DNA from: Glacieibacterium sp965200405
Lineage (GTDB): Bacteria; Pseudomonadota; Alphaproteobacteria; Sphingomonadales; Sphingomonadaceae
Length of the DNA: 64,000 nucleotides
NCBI RefSeq assembly: GCF_965200405.1
Contig: NZ_OZ241356.1
Location: 1,860,001-1,924,000 of the forward strand
Reading direction: 5' to 3'
The notes under the pieces were generated by a model, which did not search any database, had not been told where the DNA came from, and worked only from the letters and a program-made list of their open reading frames with translations. Positions 1 through 7,908 of the stretch are shown in pieces. Made by a program: the position numbers and the translations under genes. Every line of letters starts with the position of its first letter. Position 1 is the stretch's first letter.

Positions 1-10
1 GCCAGTCGAG

Positions 11-319
11 CTAGAACGGCTTGGTCAACCTGAGCATCAGGCGATTGCTACTGACACCGCCGGCCAGCGCATGGGTCTCGCCCTCGACGCTGAGATTGCC
101 GTCGCCGAGGACACCGATCCGCGCCACCGGCGGCCTGATCTCGTAAGCGCCGGGCGGCAGGGGGCGCAGCCGATACTTCTCGTCCTCGTGACGGCTGCCG
201 CAGACCACGATCTCCTCGCTCGTACCGGTCTTGCACGGCGCCTGGGGATCGACGGCGTGCAGGTCGAACCCCATTCCGGGGAGCGCCGCCTGCAGCATCA
301 GCACTGCCACCATCGACAT
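11..319 (-). CDS. Small exported protein of unknown function
   Basis: About 102 residues. The N-terminus is a short hydrophobic signal-like stretch (MVAVLMLQAALPGMGF), so the product is probably exported. The mature part has a conserved-looking EEIVVCGSR segment followed by a proline-rich YRLRPLPPGAYEIRPP stretch, a pattern I associate with small uncharacterised sphingomonad proteins. The track start would be a GTG; I chose the ATG two codons later because GAGGAG lies seven bases before it. Function unknown. It is the first gene in the window and its stop lies ten bases from the window edge, so operon context to the left is not visible. Confidence 0.6.
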   Translation of the reverse strand: MSMVAVLMLQAALPGMGFDLHAVDPQAPCKTGTSEEIVVCGSRHEDEKYRLRPLPPGAYEIRPPVARIGVLGDGNLSVEGETHALAGGVSSNRLMLRLTKPF

Positions 320-370
320 CCGCACACTCCTCGCGCCGCCGGACGATCTGGCCAGCCGAAAGCGTCGAAT

Positions 371-556
371 TCAAGGCGTTGGATCGGCCGGTCGCGGCAT
401 GCGCTTGCCCTTGGTCCGGCTGGTCAGGTGGAACTGCCCGCAGCGGTCGCAGCGATAGGAGCGCAGCGCGACATCGGCGCGTCCGGCAACGAGTAGCGCC
501 GCGTTTTCGGACACGAAGCGAGTCTTCCGCAGGCAGACGCTCAGCTTGGTGCGCAT
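371..556 (-). CDS. Small putative zinc-binding protein
   Basis: 61 residues, basic. A CDRC pair followed by GQFHL gives a C-x2-C-x3-H arrangement, with another Cys near residue 8, so a small zinc-ribbon fold is plausible. I do not recognise a named family and give no function. It lies between the small exported protein and the bestrophin-like gene, all on the same strand, with about 50 bases to the former. The cysteine pattern and compact length are the support; homology could not be checked. Confidence 0.5.
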   Translation of the reverse strand: MRTKLSVCLRKTRFVSENAALLVAGRADVALRSYRCDRCGQFHLTSRTKGKRMPRPADPTP

Positions 557-675
557 GTCGCGAGCCTAGTGTCCGGAGCCGCCAGCCGCCAGCCGCCAGC
601 CGCGACGGCGGTCGAGGTGTCGTCCGCGCGGCCAGGTTGGTCAGCAACGGTGGCTAAATCGTCGATGTTGAGCTG

Positions 676-1560
676 TCACCACAAGACGCCCCGTTCAGGG
701 GCCAGAGGCTCGGGCGGCGTATCACCGATCCCCTGGAGCAGGTCGATCTCGATCGTCCGGCACATCGCGCTCATCGGCACGTCGTGCACCGTGTTCGCGA
801 ACGGGTCGACCAGGTCGTCGCCGACACGCAGCGCCGCGAGGAACATCAGCCCCGCCACCGTCGAGCCAAGTGGCGTCGCGATGCCCAGCGTCTCGACCAG
901 GCTGATCGGCAGGAGGATGCAGAACAGATGCGTGAAGATGGTTGGAAAGAACCGGTACTGGTTGGGTAGCGGCGTGTTCTTCAGTCGCTCCATGCCGCCT
1001 TGCGCGTTGGCGATATCGATCAGCACGCGCTCCATCTGCGCTTGCTGGATGGTGTCGATCCACCCTTTCTGCCTGGCGTCCTCGATGCGCCGGCTGGTAC
1101 CGTCGAGCAGGCCATTGGCGGCATTCACCCGAGCCAACGCCGGCTCAGCCTCGCCTTCGGTCAGGAACCGCAACACTTTCTCATCGCGATCCTGCCGCCG
1201 AAGCTGGCAACGGAGCGCGTTCACATAAGCGATCTGGCGCAGGATAATCGACCGCTTGAGTTCGTGTGCGTCGGGATTGGAAAGGAAGCTGCGCGCCGCA
1301 CGCGCCAGGCTGCGCGAGGAGTTGATCATCGATCCCCACAGCACTCGCCCCTCCCACCATCGCTGATAGGCGGAGTTGTCCCGAAAGCCCAAGAACAGGG
1401 CGAGAACCGAACCGAACAACGTCAGCGGCAAGGCCGGTGCATCGAAGCCCACGGTGAAATATGCGACCGTCACGAGGACATCCCAAACCGCCAAGGCCAG
1501 GAGAGGCCGCCACACCTCGCGGACGATATGGCTGACGCGTGGTATGCGGCTGACGATCAT
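676..1560 (-). CDS. Bestrophin-like (UPF0187) membrane protein
   Basis: 294 residues, usual length for bacterial bestrophin homologues, which are pentameric anion or cation channels of the inner membrane. The N-terminal segment VWRPLLALAVWDVLVTVAYF is the first membrane helix, followed by the family signature FRDNSAYQRWWEGRVLWG near residues 58-75. A second hydrophobic pair lies in the C-terminal half (IFTHLFCILLPISLVETLGI). The tail ends in the typical region with VHDVPMSAMCRTIEIDLLQ. Physiological ion and role are not deducible here. It is transcribed away from argS. Confidence 0.88.
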   Translation of the reverse strand: MIVSRIPRVSHIVREVWRPLLALAVWDVLVTVAYFTVGFDAPALPLTLFGSVLALFLGFRDNSAYQRWWEGRVLWGSMINSSRSLARAARSFLSNPDAHELKRSIILRQIAYVNALRCQLRRQDRDEKVLRFLTEGEAEPALARVNAANGLLDGTSRRIEDARQKGWIDTIQQAQMERVLIDIANAQGGMERLKNTPLPNQYRFFPTIFTHLFCILLPISLVETLGIATPLGSTVAGLMFLAALRVGDDLVDPFANTVHDVPMSAMCRTIEIDLLQGIGDTPPEPLAPERGVLW

Positions 1561-1829
1561 CTTCTATCCCATTGGCATAATGGTCATTAACGGATTTTCT
1601 GCGGTTCCGGGCAACGAGCTATGTTTGGCGAGGGCAAAAGCCAAGGCTCCGATACCCGGCACTGCCCACAACCATCCTGCGCGCAGAGAGTTTTAGTGGC
1701 CGAGGCTGGCTGGCAGGCGGGCAAGAGACGCGTTCCGCCTCGTGGTTCGGCAAAGCGTCCCTGCCGCGCGATGGAGCAATCGCGTGATTTCGCGGCGAAC
1801 ACCGCTTACAGGGGACGCAGCATATCGCA

Positions 1830-3572
1830 ATGACAGGCCGACCGTTGACCACACTCTACCACCGCTACGCCGCCCATGTCGCCGACGCGCTCGCCGGGCT
1901 GGTGCGCGAGGGCGATCTGCCCGACGGCCTCGACATGCGCCACGTCACCGTCGAGCCGCCGCGCGATGCGACCCACGGCGACCTGGCGACCAACGCCGCG
2001 ATGGTGCTGGCCAAGCCTGCCAAGGCCAATCCGCGGATGATCGCCACCGGCATCGCGCAATATCTGGCGCGCCTGCCCGAGGTCGCGGAGGCCGAGGTCG
2101 CCGGGCCGGGCTTCCTCAACATCCGCCTCAAGCCCGACGTGTGGCGCGCCGAGCTGGCGACGATCCTGTCGGACGGGCCCGACTATGGCCGTTCGACCGC
2201 CGGCGCCGGCATGGCGGTCAACGTCGAATATGTCTCCGCCAACCCGACCGGGCCGATGCACATGGGGCATTGCCGCGGCGCCGTGCTGGGCGATGCGCTG
2301 GCCGCGCTGCTGGCCTTTGCCGGCTATGGCGTGACGCGTGAATATTACATCAATGATGCCGGCAGCCAGGTCGATACGCTCGCCCGCTCGGCGCACCTGC
2401 GCTACCGCGAAGCCCTTGGCGCGACGATCGAAATTCCGGAAGGCTTCTACCCCGGCGATTACCTGATCCCGGTCGGCGAAGCGCTCAAGGCCGAGTTCGG
2501 CGACCGCTATTTCGATGCGCCCGAGGCGGAGTGGCTGCAGCTGTTCAAGGCGCGCGCCGTTGCCCTGATGATGGACCTGATCCGCGCCGATCTCGCGCTG
2601 CTCGGCATCCGGCAGGACGTGTTCTTCTCCGAGGCCGGCCTCGGCGATGCAGTCCAGCTGGCGCTCGACGACCTCAGCGCCAAGGGGCTGATCTACGAGG
2701 GCGTCCTCGAAGCACCGAAGGGTGACACCGCCGAGGATTGGGAGCCCCGTCCGCAGACGCTGTTCAAGGCGACGCAGTTCGGCGACGACACCGACCGCGC
2801 GCTGAAGAAGTCGGACGGCAGCTGGACCTATTTCGCCGGCGACGTGGCCTATCATTACGACAAGCTCAAGCGCGGCTTCGGCCAGTTGGTCGACCTGTTC
2901 GGCGCGGACCACGGCGGCTACGTCAAGCGCATGCAGGCGGCGGTCGCGGCACTGTCGGGGGGCACGGTCCCTCTCGACGTCAAGATCGTCCAGATGGTCC
3001 GCCTCTACCGCGCCGGGGAGCCGGTCAAGATGTCGAAGCGCAGCGGCTCGTTCGTGACGCTGGCCGATGTCGTGCGTGAAGTCGGCAAGGACGTCGTGCG
3101 CTTCATGATGCTGACTAAGCGCGCCGATTCGCAGCTCGATTTCGACTTCGCCAAGGTCGTCGAGCAGTCGCGCGACAACCCGGTGTTCTACGTCCAGTAC
3201 GCGCACGCCCGCATCCACTCGATCCAGCGCCGCGCCGCCGAAGCCGGCATCGTGCTGCCCGCCGAGCCCGACCTGACGCGGCTCGACGACGAGGAGCTGG
3301 CGCTGATCAAGCTGTGCGCGCAGTGGCCGCGAACCGTCGAGGCGGCGGCAGCGACGCGCGAGCCGCACCGCATCGCCTTCTATCTCGGCGATCTCGCAGC
3401 GGCGTTTCATGCGGCGTGGAACCGCGGCAACGACGATGCCTCGCGGCGTTTCGTCGTCGCGGAGGATGCGGCGCTGACCGCGGCGCGGCTGGCGTTGGCG
3501 CGCGCCGTCGGGCAGGTTATCCGCAACGGCCTGGGCGTCATGGGCGTCGAGCCGGTCGAGGAACTGCACTGA
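1830..3572 (+). CDS. argS: Arginyl-tRNA synthetase
   Basis: 580 residues. Class I synthetase that charges tRNA-Arg in the cytoplasm. The N-terminal arginyl additional domain (THGDLATNAAMVLAK) is followed by the class I signature HMGH at residues 144-147 inside SANPTGPMHMGHCRGAVLGD. KMSKR at 400-404 stands for the KMSKS loop. The C-terminal anticodon-binding domain includes NPVFYVQYAHARIHSI, a hallmark of ArgS. The stop overlaps the ATG of the SPOR gene by one base (TGATG), so the two are translationally coupled. This begins a five-gene run ending with scpB. Confidence 0.98.
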   Translation: MTGRPLTTLYHRYAAHVADALAGLVREGDLPDGLDMRHVTVEPPRDATHGDLATNAAMVLAKPAKANPRMIATGIAQYLARLPEVAEAEVAGPGFLNIRLKPDVWRAELATILSDGPDYGRSTAGAGMAVNVEYVSANPTGPMHMGHCRGAVLGDALAALLAFAGYGVTREYYINDAGSQVDTLARSAHLRYREALGATIEIPEGFYPGDYLIPVGEALKAEFGDRYFDAPEAEWLQLFKARAVALMMDLIRADLALLGIRQDVFFSEAGLGDAVQLALDDLSAKGLIYEGVLEAPKGDTAEDWEPRPQTLFKATQFGDDTDRALKKSDGSWTYFAGDVAYHYDKLKRGFGQLVDLFGADHGGYVKRMQAAVAALSGGTVPLDVKIVQMVRLYRAGEPVKMSKRSGSFVTLADVVREVGKDVVRFMMLTKRADSQLDFDFAKVVEQSRDNPVFYVQYAHARIHSIQRRAAEAGIVLPAEPDLTRLDDEELALIKLCAQWPRTVEAAAATREPHRIAFYLGDLAAAFHAAWNRGNDDASRRFVVAEDAALTAARLALARAVGQVIRNGLGVMGVEPVEELH

Positions 3573-4507
3573 TGGCGCGCGGCCGCGAACCCGATTATGA
3601 CGACGAGGAAGACGACCTGCCCTGGCTGGCCGAGGTCGAGGAGGAGCGCGGCGCCACCGTCGTGCCGCAGCGCCGACTGATCGCCGGTATCGCGATATTC
3701 CTGGGGCTGCTGGCGCTCATCGTCGGCGGACTCTACGCCCTCACCTCGCGGACGCGGGAGACCGGCAGCAGCGCCGGCAGTACGGTCTCGCCCGATGACG
3801 TGCCGCTGATCGCCGCCGATCCCGGCCCCTATAAAGTTCAGCCCGACGATCCCGGCGGCATGCAGGTCGATGGCGGTGGCCAGACCATGTACGCGGCCGG
3901 CGAAGGCCAGGATCCAGGCGGCGCGATCGATCCCAACGCGATGCCCGAGGACCCGATGGCGCGGCCGACGACTGCTGCGACCGGCCCCGTTGCGGGTGCG
4001 CCCGTCGACCTGCTGCCGCCCGCCGCCGGTGCCTCGGAGCAGGTGGTGATCCCACCGCCCGGCCAGCATGCCGTGCCTGCCAAGTCGGCCCCGGTCACCG
4101 CCGCGCCCGCCAAGGTTCCCCCGGTCACCGCTGCGCCGGTCAAGGTCGCGCCGGCGAGGATCGTGCCGCCGCAGCCGGTTACCGTGACCGCGCTGAAGCC
4201 GCTGCCCAAGCCCGCCGCGCCGGTCGCGCCGGTCAATGGCGCGCCACCACCAGCCAAGGTCGCATCCGGCAGTTCGGTGCTCCAGCTAGGCGCCTTCTCG
4301 ACCAGCGCCAAGGCCGAGGCGGCGTGGAAGGACTATAGCAAGCGGTTCAGCTACCTGGCCGGGCTCGGCAAGAGCATCGTCAAGCTCGATCGCGACGGCA
4401 CGACGCTGTACCGGCTGCGCGCCACCGGCGTCGCCGACCATGCCACCGCCGCCGACCTGTGCGCCCGCATGAAGGTCGCGGGCGAAGCCTGCCTGGTGGC
4501 CCAATGA
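3572..4507 (+). CDS. SPOR-domain cell-division/envelope protein
   Basis: 311 residues. An acidic cytoplasmic N-terminus (DYDDEEDDLPW) precedes one membrane helix around residues 34-52 (IAIFLGLLALIVGGLYAL). A long proline/alanine linker with imperfect PVTAAPxKV repeats follows. The C-terminal 75 residues form a SPOR domain (SSVLQLGAFSTSAKAEAAW to the end), which binds denuded septal peptidoglycan. It is thus a bitopic inner-membrane protein with a periplasmic SPOR domain, as usual at this position after argS in alphaproteobacteria. It overlaps argS by one base and nagZ by ATGA. The exact division role is inferred. Confidence 0.9.
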   Translation: MARGREPDYDDEEDDLPWLAEVEEERGATVVPQRRLIAGIAIFLGLLALIVGGLYALTSRTRETGSSAGSTVSPDDVPLIAADPGPYKVQPDDPGGMQVDGGGQTMYAAGEGQDPGGAIDPNAMPEDPMARPTTAATGPVAGAPVDLLPPAAGASEQVVIPPPGQHAVPAKSAPVTAAPAKVPPVTAAPVKVAPARIVPPQPVTVTALKPLPKPAAPVAPVNGAPPPAKVASGSSVLQLGAFSTSAKAEAAWKDYSKRFSYLAGLGKSIVKLDRDGTTLYRLRATGVADHATAADLCARMKVAGEACLVAQ

Positions 4508-5508
4508 CCCCGCTGATCCTCGGCATGTCCGGCGAGGTGCTGACCGCCGACGAACGCGCGCTGTTCCAGGATTGTCGGCCCGCCGGCTATATCGTCTTCA
4601 AGCGCAACTGCATCGACCCGGCGCAGTTGCTGGCGCTGACCGACAGCCTGCGCGAGATCTCGGGCGAGCAGGTCACCATCTTCATCGACCAGGAAGGCGG
4701 CCGCGTCGCCCGGCTGCAGCCGCCGCACTGGCCGCTGTTCCCCGCCGCCGCGCGGTTCGGCGAGCTTTACGACCGCGCCCCGATCTCCGCTATCGAGGCC
4801 TGCCGGGTCAATGCGCTGGCGATAGCGCTGACCCTTCGCGCCGTCGGCATCAACGGCGATTGCCTGCCGCTGCTCGACGTTCCCCAGCCCGACGGTCACG
4901 GCATCATCGGTGACCGTGCCTTTGCCGACCAGCCGATGTGGATCTCGGCTCTCGGCAAGGCACAGCTCGACGGCCTGCGCGCCGGCGGGGTCTGCGGGGT
5001 GATGAAGCATATTCCCGGCCACGGCCGCGCCCGCGTCGACAGCCACCTCGACCTGCCCGTCGTCGACGCCACCGCTGCGGAACTGGAGGTCGACCTCGAG
5101 CCGTTCCGCACCCTCCGCGCTGCCGCCCCGATGGCGATGACCGCGCACGTCGTCTACACCGCTCTCGACCCTGAACGCTGTGCCACCCTGTCGCCCATCG
5201 TCATCGGCGAGACGATCCGGAAGGACATCGGTTTCGACGGCCTGCTGATGTCCGACGATCTCGGCATGAAGGCGCTGGGCGGAGATTTCGGCTCGCGGGC
5301 GCGGGATGCGCTGGCTGCCGATTGCGACATTGCGCTGCACTGTTCCGGCGACATGGCCGAGATGCGCGCCGTCGTCGATGCGGTCGGCCCGATCGGCGCG
5401 GAGGCTATCCGCCGGCTCGATGCCGCCATCGCCTGGGCAAGGCCGCCCGAGGACCGTCAGATCGCCGACCTGATCGCCAAGCGCGACGCCTTGCTGGCGC
5501 TGGCGTGA
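4504..5508 (+). CDS. nagZ: Beta-N-acetylhexosaminidase (GH3, muropeptide recycling)
   Basis: 334 residues. Cytoplasmic GH3 enzyme that removes GlcNAc from anhydro-muropeptides during peptidoglycan recycling. Visible signatures are IDQEGGRVARLQPP near residues 60-73, KHIPGHG at 168-174 with the histidine loop that serves as acid/base in NagZ, and MSDDLGM at 249-255 with the Asp nucleophile (about D251). No signal peptide. The upstream in-frame extension was rejected because the ATG at 4504 forms an ATGA overlap with the SPOR gene. Its stop overlaps the GTG of scpA (GTGA). Confidence 0.95.
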   Translation: MTPLILGMSGEVLTADERALFQDCRPAGYIVFKRNCIDPAQLLALTDSLREISGEQVTIFIDQEGGRVARLQPPHWPLFPAAARFGELYDRAPISAIEACRVNALAIALTLRAVGINGDCLPLLDVPQPDGHGIIGDRAFADQPMWISALGKAQLDGLRAGGVCGVMKHIPGHGRARVDSHLDLPVVDATAAELEVDLEPFRTLRAAAPMAMTAHVVYTALDPERCATLSPIVIGETIRKDIGFDGLLMSDDLGMKALGGDFGSRARDALAADCDIALHCSGDMAEMRAVVDAVGPIGAEAIRRLDAAIAWARPPEDRQIADLIAKRDALLALA

Positions 5509-6266
5509 CCGACGACGGCTGGGTGCCGCAGCAGGAGCTGCCCCGGCCGGACGTGCTGACCCTCGAACTCGATGGCTGGGAAGGACCGCTCGACCTGCTG
5601 CTCAACCTGGCGCGGGCGCAGAAGGTAGACCTGGCGAAGCTGTCGATCCTCAGCCTGGTCGACCAGTATCTCGCCTTCATCGCCGATGCCAAGGCGTTGC
5701 GGCTCGAACTGGCCGCCGATTACCTCGTAATGGCGGCGTGGCTGGCGTTTTTGAAGTCCGGCCTGCTGCTGCCGCCCGACCCGACGGCCGATCCCGATCC
5801 GCAGGACCTGGCGCTGCGCCTGCAATGGCGGCTGCAGCGGCTGGACGCGATGCGCGAAGCCGGGAGCCGGTTGATGGCCCGCGACCAACTCGATCGCGAG
5901 AGCTTTCGCCGCGTCGCGCCTGAGGGGCTGCGGTTCCAGATGCAGGCGCGGCACGAATGCTCGCTCTACGAACTACTCAGCGCCTATGGCGGCATTCGGG
6001 CGCGCGCCACGCAAGGCGTCTACGCCGTCCGCCGTCGCGCCGTCCTGGCGCTCGACGATGCGATCGAGCAGCTCTCCCAGCTGCTTGGGGTCGCGATCGA
6101 CTGGACCGAACTGGCCGAGTTTCTGCCCACCGCCGACGACGAGGATTATCGTCGGTCGGCACTCGCCTCGACCTTCGTCGCCGCGCTGGAGCTGACCCGG
6201 CAGGGCAGGGTCGAGCTTTCGCAAGGGGACGCCTTTGGCCCGCTACTGCTGCGAGCGCGCCGGTGA
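5505..6266 (+). CDS. scpA: Segregation and condensation protein A
   Basis: 253 residues. Kleisin subunit that bridges Smc heads with ScpB in the bacterial condensin complex. The N-terminal GWEGPLDLLLNLARAQKVDL followed by DQYLAFI is the ScpA signature. The C-terminal winged helix includes SALASTFVAALELTRQGRVEL. The GTG start at 5505 was chosen because it overlaps the nagZ stop and gives the family N-terminus. Its own stop overlaps the scpB GTG. Order and overlap with scpB are the common arrangement; smc itself is not in the window. Confidence 0.95.
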   Translation: MTDDGWVPQQELPRPDVLTLELDGWEGPLDLLLNLARAQKVDLAKLSILSLVDQYLAFIADAKALRLELAADYLVMAAWLAFLKSGLLLPPDPTADPDPQDLALRLQWRLQRLDAMREAGSRLMARDQLDRESFRRVAPEGLRFQMQARHECSLYELLSAYGGIRARATQGVYAVRRRAVLALDDAIEQLSQLLGVAIDWTELAEFLPTADDEDYRRSALASTFVAALELTRQGRVELSQGDAFGPLLLRARR

Positions 6267-6817
6267 GCGACCTGTCGCGGGAGTTGGAAGCGCTGTTGTT
6301 CGCTGCCGCCGCGCCGATGACGGTCGCCGAACTGGCGCGCTACCTGCCCGAGGAAGCCGACGTCGCCGGACTTCTGGCCGAACTCGCGGACAACTATTCG
6401 CCGCGTGGCATCGTGCTGGTCGAGCGCGGCGGGCGCTGGCTGTTCCAGACTGCGCCCGACCTTGCCCATGTCCTCGCCCCGACCCGCGAGCGGCCGGCCA
6501 AGCTGTCGCGCGCCGCCGTCGAGACGCTGGCGATCATCGCCTATCACGAACCCGTCACGCGTCCCGAGATCGAGGCGATCCGCGGCGTCGGCGTCTCGGG
6601 CGGCACTGTCGACGTGCTGATGGAGGCCGGCTGGGTTCGCCCTGCCGGACGCCGCGAGAGCCCGGGCCGACCCCTGCAATATGCGACGACGCCCGGCTTC
6701 CTGGTGCATTTCGGCCTCGCCAGCCGCCGCGACCTGCCGGGGCTGGCCGACCTCAAGGCGGCCGGGCTGCTCGCCGCCGAGATTCCCGGCGATGACAGCG
6801 GCGACGCAGATGCGTAG
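6263..6817 (+). CDS. scpB: Segregation and condensation protein B
   Basis: 184 residues. Partner of ScpA in the Smc-ScpAB condensin. Two winged-helix domains are visible: ELEALLFAAAAPMTVAELARYL near the start, then LSRAAVETLAIIAYHEPVTR with GVSGGTVDVLMEAGWVR, the strongest ScpB signature. The GTG start overlaps the scpA stop by GTGA. In many alphaproteobacteria tatABC follows scpB; here a PfkB kinase follows after 50 bases instead. Confidence 0.95.
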   Translation: MSDLSRELEALLFAAAAPMTVAELARYLPEEADVAGLLAELADNYSPRGIVLVERGGRWLFQTAPDLAHVLAPTRERPAKLSRAAVETLAIIAYHEPVTRPEIEAIRGVGVSGGTVDVLMEAGWVRPAGRRESPGRPLQYATTPGFLVHFGLASRRDLPGLADLKAAGLLAAEIPGDDSGDADA

Positions 6818-6867
6818 GAGGGCGCAATCCAGCGATCCTGCTCCTCGTCCCTGAAAGCCTGCCGCCC

Positions 6868-7860
6868 ATGACCACCCATGACATTGACGTTCTCGCTATC
6901 GGCAATGCGCTGGTCGACGTCATCGCCATCGCCGAACCCGCGTTTCTCAGCGACAATTCCATCCCCAAGGGCTCGATGCGGCTGATCGGTGCCGATGATG
7001 CGGAGCGGCTGTACGCCCTGCTCGGCAGCACCCGCGAAGTCTCCGGCGGCTCCGCGGCCAACACCGTCGCGGGCATCGCCGCGATGGGCGGCAAGCCCAA
7101 GTTCGTCGGGCGCGTCGCCGCCGACCAGCTCGGCGAGGTCTTCGCCCATGACATCCGCGCCGCCGGCGTCGGGTTCGACACAGTGCCAATGGTCGACGGT
7201 CCGCCGACCGGGCGCTGCCTGATCGTGGTCACCCCGGACGGCGACCGCACGATGAGCACCTACCTCGGCGCCTGCCAGGAATTGAGCGAGGCGGACATCG
7301 ACGCCGCCACCGTCCAGGCGTCGGCGGTCCTCTATCTCGAAGGCTATCTATGGGATCCGGCACTGCCGCGCGCCGCGATGCGCAAGGCCATCGCCATATC
7401 GCGTGAGGCTGGCCGCAAGGTCGCCTTCACGCTGTCGGACGTGTTCTGCGTCGAAGGCCACCGCGACGACTTCATCACGCTGCTCAACGGCCACGTCGAC
7501 ATCATGTTCGGCAACGAGAACGAGGTCTGCGCCCTGTACAAGACGCAAAACCTCGACGACGCCATGGCACAGTTGGCCAGCCATTCGACCATCGCGGTCG
7601 TGACGCGATCGGAGAAGGGCGCGGTCGTCCTCAACAAGGGCGAGCGTCACGTCGTGCCGTGCCATCCCGCAACCCAGGTGCTCGATACCACCGGGGCCGG
7701 CGACCTGTTTGCCGCCGGCTTCCTGAGCGGCTTCGTCGCGGGCCGCAGCCTGCCCGATTGCGCCCGCCAAGGCACCATCGCCGCCGCCGAGATCATCGCC
7801 CATTACGGCGCCCGGCCAGAGCGCGACCTGCGCGCCCTCGTCGCTGCAACGATCGGCTAG
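6868..7860 (+). CDS. PfkB-family carbohydrate kinase (adenosine kinase-like)
   Basis: 330 residues. Ribokinase-fold kinase that phosphorylates a sugar or nucleoside. The glycine-rich substrate motif GGSAANTVAGIAAMGG lies near residues 54-69. The ATP-site signature DTTGAGDLFAAGF runs from residue 273, with the catalytic Asp as D279. The N-terminus ALVDVIA and the family pattern are closest to the adenosine kinase/sugar kinase branch, but the substrate cannot be fixed from sequence alone. No neighbouring sugar pathway genes. A strong GC hairpin follows the stop. Confidence 0.9.
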   Translation: MTTHDIDVLAIGNALVDVIAIAEPAFLSDNSIPKGSMRLIGADDAERLYALLGSTREVSGGSAANTVAGIAAMGGKPKFVGRVAADQLGEVFAHDIRAAGVGFDTVPMVDGPPTGRCLIVVTPDGDRTMSTYLGACQELSEADIDAATVQASAVLYLEGYLWDPALPRAAMRKAIAISREAGRKVAFTLSDVFCVEGHRDDFITLLNGHVDIMFGNENEVCALYKTQNLDDAMAQLASHSTIAVVTRSEKGAVVLNKGERHVVPCHPATQVLDTTGAGDLFAAGFLSGFVAGRSLPDCARQGTIAAAEIIAHYGARPERDLRALVAATIG

Positions 7861-7871
7861 CGGCTGCTGCA

Positions 7872-7895
7872 GCGCCGGGGCATCGGCCCCGGCGC
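7872..7895. terminator. GC-rich hairpin between convergent genes
   Basis: Perfect ten-base inverted repeat GCGCCGGGGC / GCCCCGGCGC with a four-base loop. It sits between the convergent kinase and permease genes. No T-run follows on either strand, so it is only a terminator-like hairpin, possibly acting on both transcripts. Confidence 0.45.
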
Positions 7896-7908
7896 CGTCA
7901 TGCTGCCG

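Noticed and set aside
1806..3569. Long open frame antisense to argS
   Set aside because: Mirrors the high-GC third-position pattern of argS; composition is Arg/His/Asp/Gln-rich without any domain, and argS is certain.
4060..4240. Short tandem repeats in the SPOR gene
   Set aside because: They encode the normal proline/alanine linker (PVTAAPxKV); no sign of a separate repeat element.
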